Below are positions 1 to 5,421 of a DNA stretch of 20,064 bases, one piece after another (position 1 is the stretch's first letter; each line of letters opens with the position of its first letter). Both the position numbers and the translations under genes were made by a program. Under the pieces are notes generated by a model. That model did not search any database and was not told the DNA's origin. It worked only from the letters and a program-made list of their open reading frames with translations. Origin of the DNA: CAYTPE01 sp964439885 (GTDB lineage: Bacteria; Patescibacteriota; Patescibacteriia; Magasanikbacterales; GWA2-37-8); assembly GCA_964439885.1 (NCBI GenBank), contig CAYTPE010000015.1, forward strand, positions 1-20,064, read 5' to 3'.

Positions 1-849
1 ATCAAAACGCCACAACAAATTCAACAGATGATCGAAAACGGCAAGCTCATGGGCGAAATCCTTGAGCAGCTGGCAGCTGCCTGCACACCGGGCGTTTCTA
101 CATGGCAGATTGACCAGCTGGCCGAAAAGCTCATACGTAAAGCTGGCGGACGCCCTGCCTTTAAGGGCTACCGCACACACGTAGCCGATCGGCCATTCCC
201 GGCTACCATTTGCGCGTCTATTAATGAAGAACTCGTGCACGGCATTCCCAAAAAGTATGTACTGCTCAAAGAAGGAGATATTTTTACGATTGATATTGGA
301 ATGGAATTCCCATATAAAAATGCCAAATTACAAATGTCAAATGTCAAATCAAAACGTGACGATGATGGTAGGGCGACACGGGGGGTGATAAGTGACACCG
401 CTATTACCGTTGCTGTCGGCACAATTCCAGAGAAGACACAGAAGCTTTTGAATGTCACGCAGCAAGCGTTAGAAGAAGCTATCAAAGTTGCCAAGCCGGG
501 AAACAGTGTGGCGAGTATTGGTAAGGCAGTAGAGAACTACGTGAAATCGCAAGGAAAGTATGGTATCGTGCGCGATTTGGTTGGCCATGGTGTTGGTGCC
601 GCGGTGCACGAAGAGCCCTATATCCCCAACTATTACGACAAATTACTCGAAAACATCAAGCTTGTCCCGGGCATGATTATCGCCATTGAGCCGATGATTA
701 GCCTCGGCAGCTGGCAGGTGGAAACCATGGATGACGGCTGGACGATACGCATGAGCGATCGTAGTTTATCGGCTCATTTTGAGCATACCATAATCATTAC
801 GGAGACGGGGAATATTGTGGCGACACGGAGGCCGGGTGAAAAAGCGTGA
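1..849 (+). CDS. map: Methionine aminopeptidase type I, 5' end outside window
   Basis: Metal-dependent peptidase that removes the initiator methionine from new cytosolic proteins. The frame is open to the left edge. The nine codons before ATG 28 read IKTPQQIQQ, like the family N-terminus, so the true start lies just upstream of the window. Counting from ATG 28, the five metal ligands are all visible: D89 (TIDIG), D123 (SDTA), H187 (VGHGVG), E221 (AIEPM) and E252 (HFEHT). The catalytic pocket therefore looks intact. The odd feature is the D89-D123 spacing of 34 residues instead of the usual 11. The roughly 23 extra residues are partly encoded by a period-7 repeat array at 318-352. It is the first visible gene of a co-directional set with ruvX and recO. 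Identity is certain; whether the insertion is tolerated is inferred from the open frame. Confidence 0.96.
   Translation: MKTPQQIQQMIENGKLMGEILEQLAAACTPGVSTWQIDQLAEKLIRKAGGRPAFKGYRTHVADRPFPATICASINEELVHGIPKKYVLLKEGDIFTIDIGMEFPYKNAKLQMSNVKSKRDDDGRATRGVISDTAITVAVGTIPEKTQKLLNVTQQALEEAIKVAKPGNSVASIGKAVENYVKSQGKYGIVRDLVGHGVGAAVHEEPYIPNYYDKLLENIKLVPGMIIAIEPMISLGSWQVETMDDGWTIRMSDRSLSAHFEHTIIITETGNIVATRRPGEKA
318..352 (+). repeat. Period-7 repeat array inside map
   Basis: Five head-to-tail heptamers based on AAATGTC (AAATGCC, AAATTAC, AAATGTC twice, AAATCAA). Because 7 is not a multiple of 3, the array does not give a 7-residue repeat but reads through all three phases, encoding roughly NAKLQMSNVKSK. 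It sits exactly where map is longer than its homologues, between the first two metal-binding aspartates. Confidence 0.85.
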
Positions 850-859
850 ATCGTGTAGC

Positions 860-934
860 TAGTATTTTGTATTTTGTACTTTGTATTGCGGCGACTTAGT
901 GGGTATACTAGATACAAGATACTAAATACCACAT
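860..934. repeat. Inverted pair of period-7 arrays, map-ruvX gap
   Basis: Left arm 860-887 has four heptamers of the TTGTATT type. Right arm 907-934 has four heptamers (ACTAGAT, ACAAGAT, ACTAAAT, ACCACAT) whose reverse complements, for example ATCTTGT, belong to the same family as the left arm read as ATTTTGT. The arms flank about 19 bp and could fold into an imperfect hairpin between the map stop and the ruvX start. The array keeps a frame open upstream of ruvX, creating a false N-terminal extension. Confidence 0.8.
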
Positions 935-942
935 ACGTTCAC

Positions 943-1329
943 ATGCACATTCTCGCCATCGATTTTGGAACCAAGAAACTCGGGCTCGCCTGGGCCGACA
1001 CGACGCTCGGCGTGGTTTTGCCGTACGGACTCGTGGAAAAAGAAAGTATGGAAGCCAAAGTGAAAGAAGTGGCCAAGCTCGTGAATGATGAACACATTCA
1101 GCACATCGTGGTGGGGTTTCCGCTTGATTTGAAGGGCAATGAGAACAAGAATACCGAACGAGTGCAAAAGTTTGTGTTTGAGCTGCAGAAAGCCACGCAG
1201 GCAAGCGTTGATTATTTTGATGAACGTTTTTCTTCACAGCAGGCCGACGCCGTGGGCGGCGGGGTATCGCGCGACGAGCGAGCGGCCATGATTATTTTGG
1301 AAGGGTATTTACAGAAAAGAAAAAAATAA
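943..1329 (+). CDS. ruvX: Putative pre-16S rRNA nuclease / Holliday junction resolvase-like YqgF (RuvX)
   Basis: RNase H-fold protein of the YqgF/RuvX family, 128 residues, close to the usual 130-150. The family matures the 5' end of 16S rRNA and was first annotated as a Holliday junction resolvase. Visible motifs are the N-terminal strand with the first acidic residue (AIDFGTKKLGLA), VVGFPLDLKGNE, the YFDERFSS segment and the C-terminal DERAA with ILEGYL. I chose ATG 943 because homologues begin just before the DFGTK strand and because the upstream in-frame residues from TTG 874 are only translated repeat array. No Shine-Dalgarno sequence precedes it. recO starts 7 nt after its stop, so the two are probably co-transcribed. 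Confidence 0.93.
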   Translation: MHILAIDFGTKKLGLAWADTTLGVVLPYGLVEKESMEAKVKEVAKLVNDEHIQHIVVGFPLDLKGNENKNTERVQKFVFELQKATQASVDYFDERFSSQQADAVGGGVSRDERAAMIILEGYLQKRKK

Positions 1330-1336
1330 GTTTGGT

Positions 1337-2074
1337 ATGCTTGCCATAGTGCTCAAACGCAGCGATTTCCGCGAGTATGATCAACTGATCAGTCTGTATA
1401 CCGAAGAGAGAGGAATGGTAGAAGTTTTGGCGCGCGGCATAAAAAAACCACTCGCCAAAAACGCTGCTGCTTTGGAGCCGTTTGCCGTAGTCGATGTGGA
1501 AATTGTGAGTGGCAAAGAGATCGACCATCTCACTACTGCCTATATCGAAGAATCATACTTTGCGCTCAGAAGTGATCTGTCTAAGCTCTCTATAGCCCGC
1601 TACGCTCTCGATGTGACGAGTGCGCTCATTGTGGTGGGGGAGCCGGAAAAACGCATCTTCCCACTTCTCGCTAGTTTTTTACAAAATCTCACAGACACGT
1701 CCGAAGTGCGTATCGAATGGGCGGCGCAGTACGCCCTTAAGCTCGGCAGCTTACTTGGCTTTAAACCAGAATTAGAACAATGCCTGGTGTGCGGTGCCCG
1801 CCACGAGAACGAGCCCGCTTTTTTTGATAGTGCTCACGGAGGGGTGGTGCACAGCCGCTGTATTCAGCCTTCTGAGCAAACCACATTCCACACACTTCTT
1901 GCGCCAGAAGATATGCAGATCCTACGTATGATGATGAAGGCGGCTTGGGGTGCCTTTTCGATTCAAAACACGGAGCAAAAAAAACGCACCAGCGATGTGC
2001 TGTATAATTTTTTGGCTTATCATAGCCAAAAAAAGCTTCCCGATTGGCGAATTGTGGATAAGCTGTTTGCGTAG
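1337..2074 (+). CDS. recO: DNA repair protein RecO
   Basis: Recombination mediator that helps load RecA onto SSB-coated single-stranded DNA together with RecR. The 245 residues match the usual length. The N-terminal OB-fold reads AIVLKRSDFREYDQLISLYT with the following RG segment (about 1-80), and the alpha-helical C-terminal domain carries a zinc-type knuckle CLVC at 149-152 and a further Cys at 175. The fourth ligand of the usual CxxC...CxxC site is not obvious; H172 is a candidate. The start is ATG 1337, 7 nt after the ruvX stop, with only a purine-rich stretch and no clear Shine-Dalgarno. A hairpin terminator follows at 2106-2129. Confidence 0.92.
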   Translation: MLAIVLKRSDFREYDQLISLYTEERGMVEVLARGIKKPLAKNAAALEPFAVVDVEIVSGKEIDHLTTAYIEESYFALRSDLSKLSIARYALDVTSALIVVGEPEKRIFPLLASFLQNLTDTSEVRIEWAAQYALKLGSLLGFKPELEQCLVCGARHENEPAFFDSAHGGVVHSRCIQPSEQTTFHTLLAPEDMQILRMMMKAAWGAFSIQNTEQKKRTSDVLYNFLAYHSQKKLPDWRIVDKLFA

Positions 2075-2105
2075 CGTAGTATCTATGCTAAGGTACCTAT
2101 AGAGC

Positions 2106-2129
2106 GCTTCTCGAGAGAGGGGCCTTTTT
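2106..2129 (+). terminator. Terminator after recO
   Basis: Stem 2106-2112 (GCTTCTC) pairs with 2117-2123 (GAGGGGC) with two G-U pairs and a GAGA loop, followed by C and five T. It is placed 32 nt after the recO stop and would end the map-ruvX-recO transcript. Confidence 0.6.
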
Positions 2130-2164
2130 AATTAAAAGTGAAAATTTTAAAATTAAAAATAGTG
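2130..2164. repeat. A/T-rich period-7 array after recO
   Basis: Five degenerate heptamers around AATTAAA (AATTAAA, AGTGAAA, ATTTTAA, AATTAAA, AATAGTG). The base composition is low complexity, so the period is less certain than in the other arrays. It lies between the recO terminator and the promoter of the tRNA-Asn leader. Confidence 0.5.
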
Positions 2165-2177
2165 CAGGCAAAGGTAT

Positions 2178-2206
2178 TTGACAGGTAATTGGCAGTCAGG
2201 TATAGT
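2178..2206 (+). promoter_or_regulatory. Strong promoter of the tRNA-Asn leader
   Basis: TTGACA (2178-2183), a 17-bp spacer, then TATAGT (2201-2206). The -35 is perfect and the -10 differs by one base. Expected transcription start is about 2213, so the ATG at 2216 would be almost at the 5' end. It is the nearest promoter I can find upstream of the leader ORF, the terminator and tRNA-Asn. Confidence 0.8.
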
Positions 2207-2215
2207 AAGAAAACT

Positions 2216-2269
2216 ATGACAAAACGCGTCTTCAATAATAATAGCAACACTATCAATCCTACCCCCTAG
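2216..2269 (+). CDS. Asn-rich leader peptide, 17 residues (putative attenuator ORF)
   Basis: The ORF encodes MTKRVFNNNSNTINPTP and ends in TAG at 2267-2269. Five of 17 residues are asparagine: codons 7, 8 and 9 in a row, then 11 and 14. It begins 9 nt after a near-consensus -10 box, so translation would start from a leaderless 5' end. The stop codon lies at the edge of the segment that pairs alternatively in the attenuator. The first tRNA gene downstream is tRNA-Asn, 76 bp away. The composition, position and overlap with the hairpins fit a ribosome-stalling leader peptide of the trp or his type, but with a tRNA gene as the output. Translation is inferred. At 17 codons it could be chance, although the agreement between Asn codons and the tRNA-Asn downstream argues against that. 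Confidence 0.6.
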   Translation: MTKRVFNNNSNTINPTP

Positions 2270-2327
2270 GGCGCGTTTTGCAATTGATACACACCAAAAC
2301 CCCGCCCTTAGAAAAGGCGGGGTTTTT
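2220..2327 (+). promoter_or_regulatory. Putative transcription attenuator with alternative hairpins
   Basis: Three mutually exclusive pairings are visible. 1:2 pairs 2220-2230 with 2270-2280 (11 bp, nine of them CAAAACGCG/CGCGTTTTG). 2:3 pairs 2268-2273 (AGGGCG) with 2303-2308 (CGCCCT). 3:4 is the terminator stem. Region 2 is shared by 1:2 and 2:3, and region 3 overlaps the 5' arm of the terminator. A ribosome stalled at Asn codons 7-9 (2234-2242) would cover region 1 and free 2:3, giving readthrough. A ribosome reaching the stop at 2267-2269 would cover region 2 and allow termination. The pairings are read from sequence; the mechanism is inferred. Confidence 0.6.
2296..2327 (+). terminator. 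Intrinsic terminator upstream of tRNA-Asn
   Basis: CCCCGCC (2300-2306) pairs with GGCGGGG (2316-2322), extended by AAAA/TTTT, with a 9-nt loop and five T at 2323-2327. It lies between the promoter and tRNA-Asn, only 18 bp before the tRNA, so every transcript reaching the tRNA must read through it. Confidence 0.88.
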
Positions 2328-2345
2328 ATTGAGTAACAGGTACAT

Positions 2346-2417
2346 TCCTCTGTAGTTCAATGGTAGAACGCTGCACTGTTAATGCAGAAGTTGTAGGTTC
2401 GAGCCCTACCGGAGGAG
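2346..2417 (+). tRNA. tRNA-Asn(GUU)
   Basis: Full cloverleaf: acceptor TCCTCTG/CGGAGGA with one G-U pair, D arm GTTC/GAAC, anticodon stem CTGCA/TGCAG with loop CTGTTAA (anticodon GTT), T arm GTAGG/CCTAC with loop TTCGAGC, discriminator G at 2417. The 3' CCA is not fully encoded (GCAA follows the acceptor). No promoter fits between the upstream terminator and its 5' end. It ends 13 bp before the convergent helicase stop. Confidence 0.97.
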
Positions 2418-2430
2418 CAAGGAAAAAAGT

Positions 2431-3672
2431 TTAATGACGAAAACGGCGCCCTGCTGTGTGGCGTGAGCGGCTACGTCCTCGATGGGTCGGCTCACTGTGC
2501 GCATGATTCGTAAAAGCTGGCCTTGTCGGTGGCGTGCGACGAGGAGGAAGCACGGGGAGGGGCAGAACGGCCAGTGATTTGCGGACCAGTTTTTCGATCT
2601 GACGAATATCATTGCGTTCATCGGGTGTAGCAAACGAAATTGCGCGTCCGGTCATGCCAGCTCGTCCAGTTCGGCCAATGCGATGCACGTAGTCCTCGGA
2701 ATTATCGGGTAAATCGTAATTGATAACTAAAGAGATACCGGTGACGTCGATACCGCGAGCGGCAATGTCGGTAGCCACGAGAATGCGGTAGGTGCCACGT
2801 TTGAAGCCTTCCAAAGCAGCTCGACGTTGCGCGAGCGATCGATCGGAGTGCATTTCCACAGCGGTATGCCCCATGTGACGTATTTGCGCCGCGATTTTAC
2901 GCGCACCGTGTTTGGTACGGGAAAAGACCAAGATTGATCCAGGCGTATCGGCGAGAATTTTGTCGAGCAGTTGCATCTTGATTTCTTTGCTCACAATGAA
3001 AACTTCTTGTTCGACCCGCGCGGCTGCCGTGCCGGCTGGTGCCACCTCAATGCGTAGCGGCAGCTTCATATAGTGGGCGGCAAGCTCAGCGATGTCCGTA
3101 GGCATGGTAGCGGAGAAGAGGAGTGTTTGACGCTCTTTGGGAACAGCTGCCAGAATACGTTTGATCTGAGGAGCAAATCCGATATCGAACATTCTGTCGG
3201 CTTCGTCGAGGACGACAATTTTAATTCCTTTGAGGTCAACCGTTTTTTGCTCCATGTGATCAGCCAAACGACCCGGAGTGGCAACGATAATATGCGGTCG
3301 ACGGCGCAGGTCTTGAATTTGTCGGCCGATGGGCGCGCCACCAATAAGTACTGCGGTTTTGAGTCCGAGCTGACTGCCGATTTTCTGAAGCGTCTGGTCT
3401 ACTTGTATGGCCAATTCACGAGTAGGGAGTAGCACCAGGCCCTGGCCACCATGAGCAGCCAAGCGTTGCAGCATCGGCAGGCCAAAGGCCAACGTTTTGC
3501 CCGTGCCGGTCTGGGCGATGCCCACAATATCTTTGCCTTCCAGAGCGTGCGGAATCGCTTGCCGTTGGATGGGAGTCGGGGTAATATACTGATGAGTTTC
3601 TAAAATTCGCTGCAATTTTGGGGCTAACGGTAGCGAAAAAAACGTGGTAGCGGAGGGTTGGTTGTGGGTCAT
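2431..3672 (-). CDS. DEAD-box ATP-dependent RNA helicase (RhlE-like)
   Basis: ATP-driven RNA unwinding enzyme, probably in ribosome assembly or RNA turnover. Ordered motifs in 413 residues: Q motif TPTPIQ (31-36), Walker A AQTGTGKT (53-60), PTRELA (83-88), TPGR (132-135), DEAD (156-159), SAT (187-189), then ARGIDV and HRIGRTGR in the second RecA-like domain. The last 35 or so residues are a basic Arg/His/Pro-rich tail, common in RhlE-type helicases and likely to bind RNA. I chose ATG 3672 because a TGGACA-N17-TATACT promoter ends 8 nt before it, which would make the mRNA leaderless, and because the 17 upstream residues are not conserved in type. It converges on tRNA-Asn and diverges from asnS. 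The paralogue name (rhlE, deaD, cshA) cannot be fixed from sequence alone. Confidence 0.95.
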   Translation of the reverse strand: MTHNQPSATTFFSLPLAPKLQRILETHQYITPTPIQRQAIPHALEGKDIVGIAQTGTGKTLAFGLPMLQRLAAHGGQGLVLLPTRELAIQVDQTLQKIGSQLGLKTAVLIGGAPIGRQIQDLRRRPHIIVATPGRLADHMEQKTVDLKGIKIVVLDEADRMFDIGFAPQIKRILAAVPKERQTLLFSATMPTDIAELAAHYMKLPLRIEVAPAGTAAARVEQEVFIVSKEIKMQLLDKILADTPGSILVFSRTKHGARKIAAQIRHMGHTAVEMHSDRSLAQRRAALEGFKRGTYRILVATDIAARGIDVTGISLVINYDLPDNSEDYVHRIGRTGRAGMTGRAISFATPDERNDIRQIEKLVRKSLAVLPLPVLPPRRTPPTRPAFTNHAHSEPTHRGRSRSRHTAGRRFRH

Positions 3673-3680
3673 ATATAGTG

Positions 3681-3709
3681 AGTATAGCCTAAAAATTAGG
3701 TTCTGTCCA
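3681..3709 (-). promoter_or_regulatory. Promoter of the DEAD-box helicase
   Basis: On the minus strand, TGGACA (3709-3704), a 17-bp spacer, then TATACT (3686-3681). The ATG at 3672 is 8 nt from the -10 box, giving an expected leader of about 2 nt. Confidence 0.7.
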
Positions 3710-3728
3710 GCAGTGGAAGCCAAAAATC

Positions 3729-3757
3729 TTGCTTATTTAAGCGGAAAAGAGTACGAT
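3729..3757 (+). promoter_or_regulatory. Likely asnS promoter
   Basis: TTGCTT (3729-3734), 17-bp spacer, TACGAT (3752-3757). The expected start near 3764 leaves a leader of about 70 nt containing a period-7 array. I see no T-box element in it. Confidence 0.5.
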
Positions 3758-3797
3758 ACTGCACGAGGTATGGGGCAGATAGCACGAGATATATAAA

Positions 3798-3839
3798 TGT
3801 ATCATGCTATTTGTATCATGATTCATGTATTATATGCAT
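3798..3839. repeat. Period-7 array spanning the asnS start
   Basis: Six consecutive heptamers of the TGTATCA type (TGTATCA, TGCTATT, TGTATCA, TGATTCA, TGTATTA, TATGCAT). The asnS start codon ATG 3834 and an alternative ATG 3825 are both made by repeat units. Confidence 0.7.
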
Positions 3840-5126
3840 ACATTCATCACCGATTTTCCATCACACGTAGGAGAAACAGTTACCGTTCAGGGTTGGCTCT
3901 ATAACAAACGCAGCAGTGGCCCGATTTATTTCATCGAAATTCGTGACGGACAAGGGTGGACGCAGGCAGTGGCTGCCAAGGCCAGTTTGTCGGACGAAAT
4001 TTGGCAACAAATTGAAACAGCCGGTCAGGAATCGTCCATCATTGTCACCGGTACCGTTGCCAAACATCCGAAACGTGAAGGTGTGTATGAGCTGCAAGTA
4101 ACCAACTTCGAATTGCTCAATAACGCCGTCAACTATCCGATCGCCCTCAAAGACCACGGGCCGGATTTTCTCATGGATCACCGTCACTTGTGGCTACGCA
4201 GTAAACGCCAATGGGCAATTCTGCGCATTCGTGATGCTATCAAAACCGCGATGCACGCGTATTTGCACGAGCAAAAATTTATCAGTGTTGATTCGCCCGA
4301 GTTTACTCCGAACGCGTGCGAAGGCACGACCACTTTATTTGCCGTACCGTACTTTGATCTTGGCGAAGCGTATTTGTCCCAATCCGGTCAGCTCTATATC
4401 GAAGCCGCCATCGCGAGCGTGGGACGTTGTTATGATTTTGGGCCGGTTTTCCGTGCTGAAAAAAGTAAGACAAAACGACATCTCACCGAATTTTGGATGA
4501 TGGATGCCGAAGCGGCGTATGTGGAGCACAAAGAAAACCTCGATATTCAAGAGGGTTTGGTGCGCTACGTCGTTCGTTATTGTCTTGAACACTGTAAAGA
4601 AGAGTTTGCCATTCTTGAGCGCAACATCGAAGCGCTCCAGAAAGCGGATGCGCCGTTTACACGTTACACATATGATGAAGCAATTACAAAACTGCACGAA
4701 CTTGGTTCAGATATCAAGTATGGCGAGGATCTCGGCAATGATGATGAAGGGCTGCTGACAAAAGACTCGGCCGTACCGGTGTTTATCGAAAAATGGCCCA
4801 AAGAAATTAAGCCATTCTATATGAAGCGCGATCCGAGCAATGATAAAATAGTCTTGAATGCCGATCTTATCGCTACCGAAGGCGGTGGCGAAATCGCGGG
4901 TGGTTCGCAGCGTGAGGAAAATATCGATATTCTCATGGAACGCATTAAAGCAGAAGGTTTGAATCAGGCAGACTACGAATGGTATCTTGATACCCGCCGG
5001 TTTGGCAGCGTGCCGCATTCTGGCTTTGGCTTTGGCCTCGAGCGTTTGGTGCGTTGGATATCGGGGGCCGAACATATTCGCGAGTGTATTCCGTTCCCCC
5101 GAACAATCGGGCGGTTAAGACCATAA
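3834..5126 (+). CDS. asnS: Asparaginyl-tRNA synthetase
   Basis: Class II enzyme that charges tRNA-Asn with asparagine in the cytosol. The 430 residues show an N-terminal OB-fold anticodon-binding domain (about 1-105, with VTVQGWLYNKRSSG), motif 2 FRAEKSKTKRHLTEFW (206-221), the segment EIAGGSQREE, and motif 3 GFGFGLERLVRW with the C-terminal PFPRTIGRLRP typical of AsnRS rather than AspRS. The start is ambiguous between ATG 3825 and ATG 3834, both inside a period-7 array; I prefer 3834 because the protein then begins directly at the OB-fold (MHTFITDF). There is no Shine-Dalgarno. tRNA-Asn lies 1.4 kb upstream on the same strand, with the helicase between them on the other strand. A small zinc-knuckle gene starts 16 nt after the stop. 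Confidence 0.96.
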   Translation: MHTFITDFPSHVGETVTVQGWLYNKRSSGPIYFIEIRDGQGWTQAVAAKASLSDEIWQQIETAGQESSIIVTGTVAKHPKREGVYELQVTNFELLNNAVNYPIALKDHGPDFLMDHRHLWLRSKRQWAILRIRDAIKTAMHAYLHEQKFISVDSPEFTPNACEGTTTLFAVPYFDLGEAYLSQSGQLYIEAAIASVGRCYDFGPVFRAEKSKTKRHLTEFWMMDAEAAYVEHKENLDIQEGLVRYVVRYCLEHCKEEFAILERNIEALQKADAPFTRYTYDEAITKLHELGSDIKYGEDLGNDDEGLLTKDSAVPVFIEKWPKEIKPFYMKRDPSNDKIVLNADLIATEGGGEIAGGSQREENIDILMERIKAEGLNQADYEWYLDTRRFGSVPHSGFGFGLERLVRWISGAEHIRECIPFPRTIGRLRP

Positions 5127-5142
5127 GTAGTTACTCATATAT

Positions 5143-5370
5143 ATGGATAGACCTAGAAACAAGCCATCACTTATTGAGGTAGTCGATGTATCTAAAGTTT
5201 TAGACAACACTGGCCACATCAAGCCAGAACTTATGACCATACTATCGTTTGGCTCGGAAGCCAGTGATATCTGGGCGAATCAAGGCGACGCGGTACGAGC
5301 GCATTTAGAGACATGTGTTCAGTGCGCAAGAGAACTCGAAGACGAAAGCGATACACAACTTGCCAGTTAG
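5143..5370 (+). CDS. Small protein with a C-terminal HxxxCxxC motif (ZAS/zf-HC2-like)
   Basis: A 75-residue soluble protein with no membrane segment or signal peptide. Near the C-terminus it has HLETCVQCARELED, with H54, C58 and C61 in the H-x3-C-x2-C spacing of zinc-binding anti-sigma (ZAS) domains. The usual upstream Cys or His could be H25, 29 residues before H54. The middle (about 28-52) can form helices. It follows asnS by 16 nt and probably shares its transcript; a strong hairpin terminator follows directly. By analogy it may bind and inhibit a sigma factor, but no sigma gene is adjacent (an ECF-type gene lies 14 kb away), so partner and function are unknown. It is a real gene by position, motif and terminator. 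Confidence 0.75.
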   Translation: MDRPRNKPSLIEVVDVSKVLDNTGHIKPELMTILSFGSEASDIWANQGDAVRAHLETCVQCARELEDESDTQLAS

Positions 5371-5373
5371 AAA

Positions 5374-5402
5374 AAACCCGCCCTGTGTATGGGGCGGGTT
5401 TT
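5374..5402. terminator. Bidirectional terminator between convergent genes
   Basis: AAACCCGCCC (5374-5383) pairs with GGGCGGGTTT (5392-5401), loop of 8 nt, with A and T tracts on both sides. It serves the asnS-small protein unit on + and the metallophosphoesterase on -. Confidence 0.9.
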
Positions 5403-5421
5403 AATTTATCGATATAAAACT

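Noticed and set aside
860..934. CRISPR array or IS remnant at the period-7 sites
   Set aside because: Units are 7 bp without spacers and there are no cas or transposase genes or terminal repeats with target duplications.
874..942. N-terminal extension of ruvX from TTG 874
   Set aside because: The extra residues come from the period-7 arrays and have no counterpart in YqgF proteins.
3764..3833. T-box or other riboswitch in the asnS leader
   Set aside because: No T-box sequence, no terminator hairpin and a leader of only about 70 nt, mostly repeat array.
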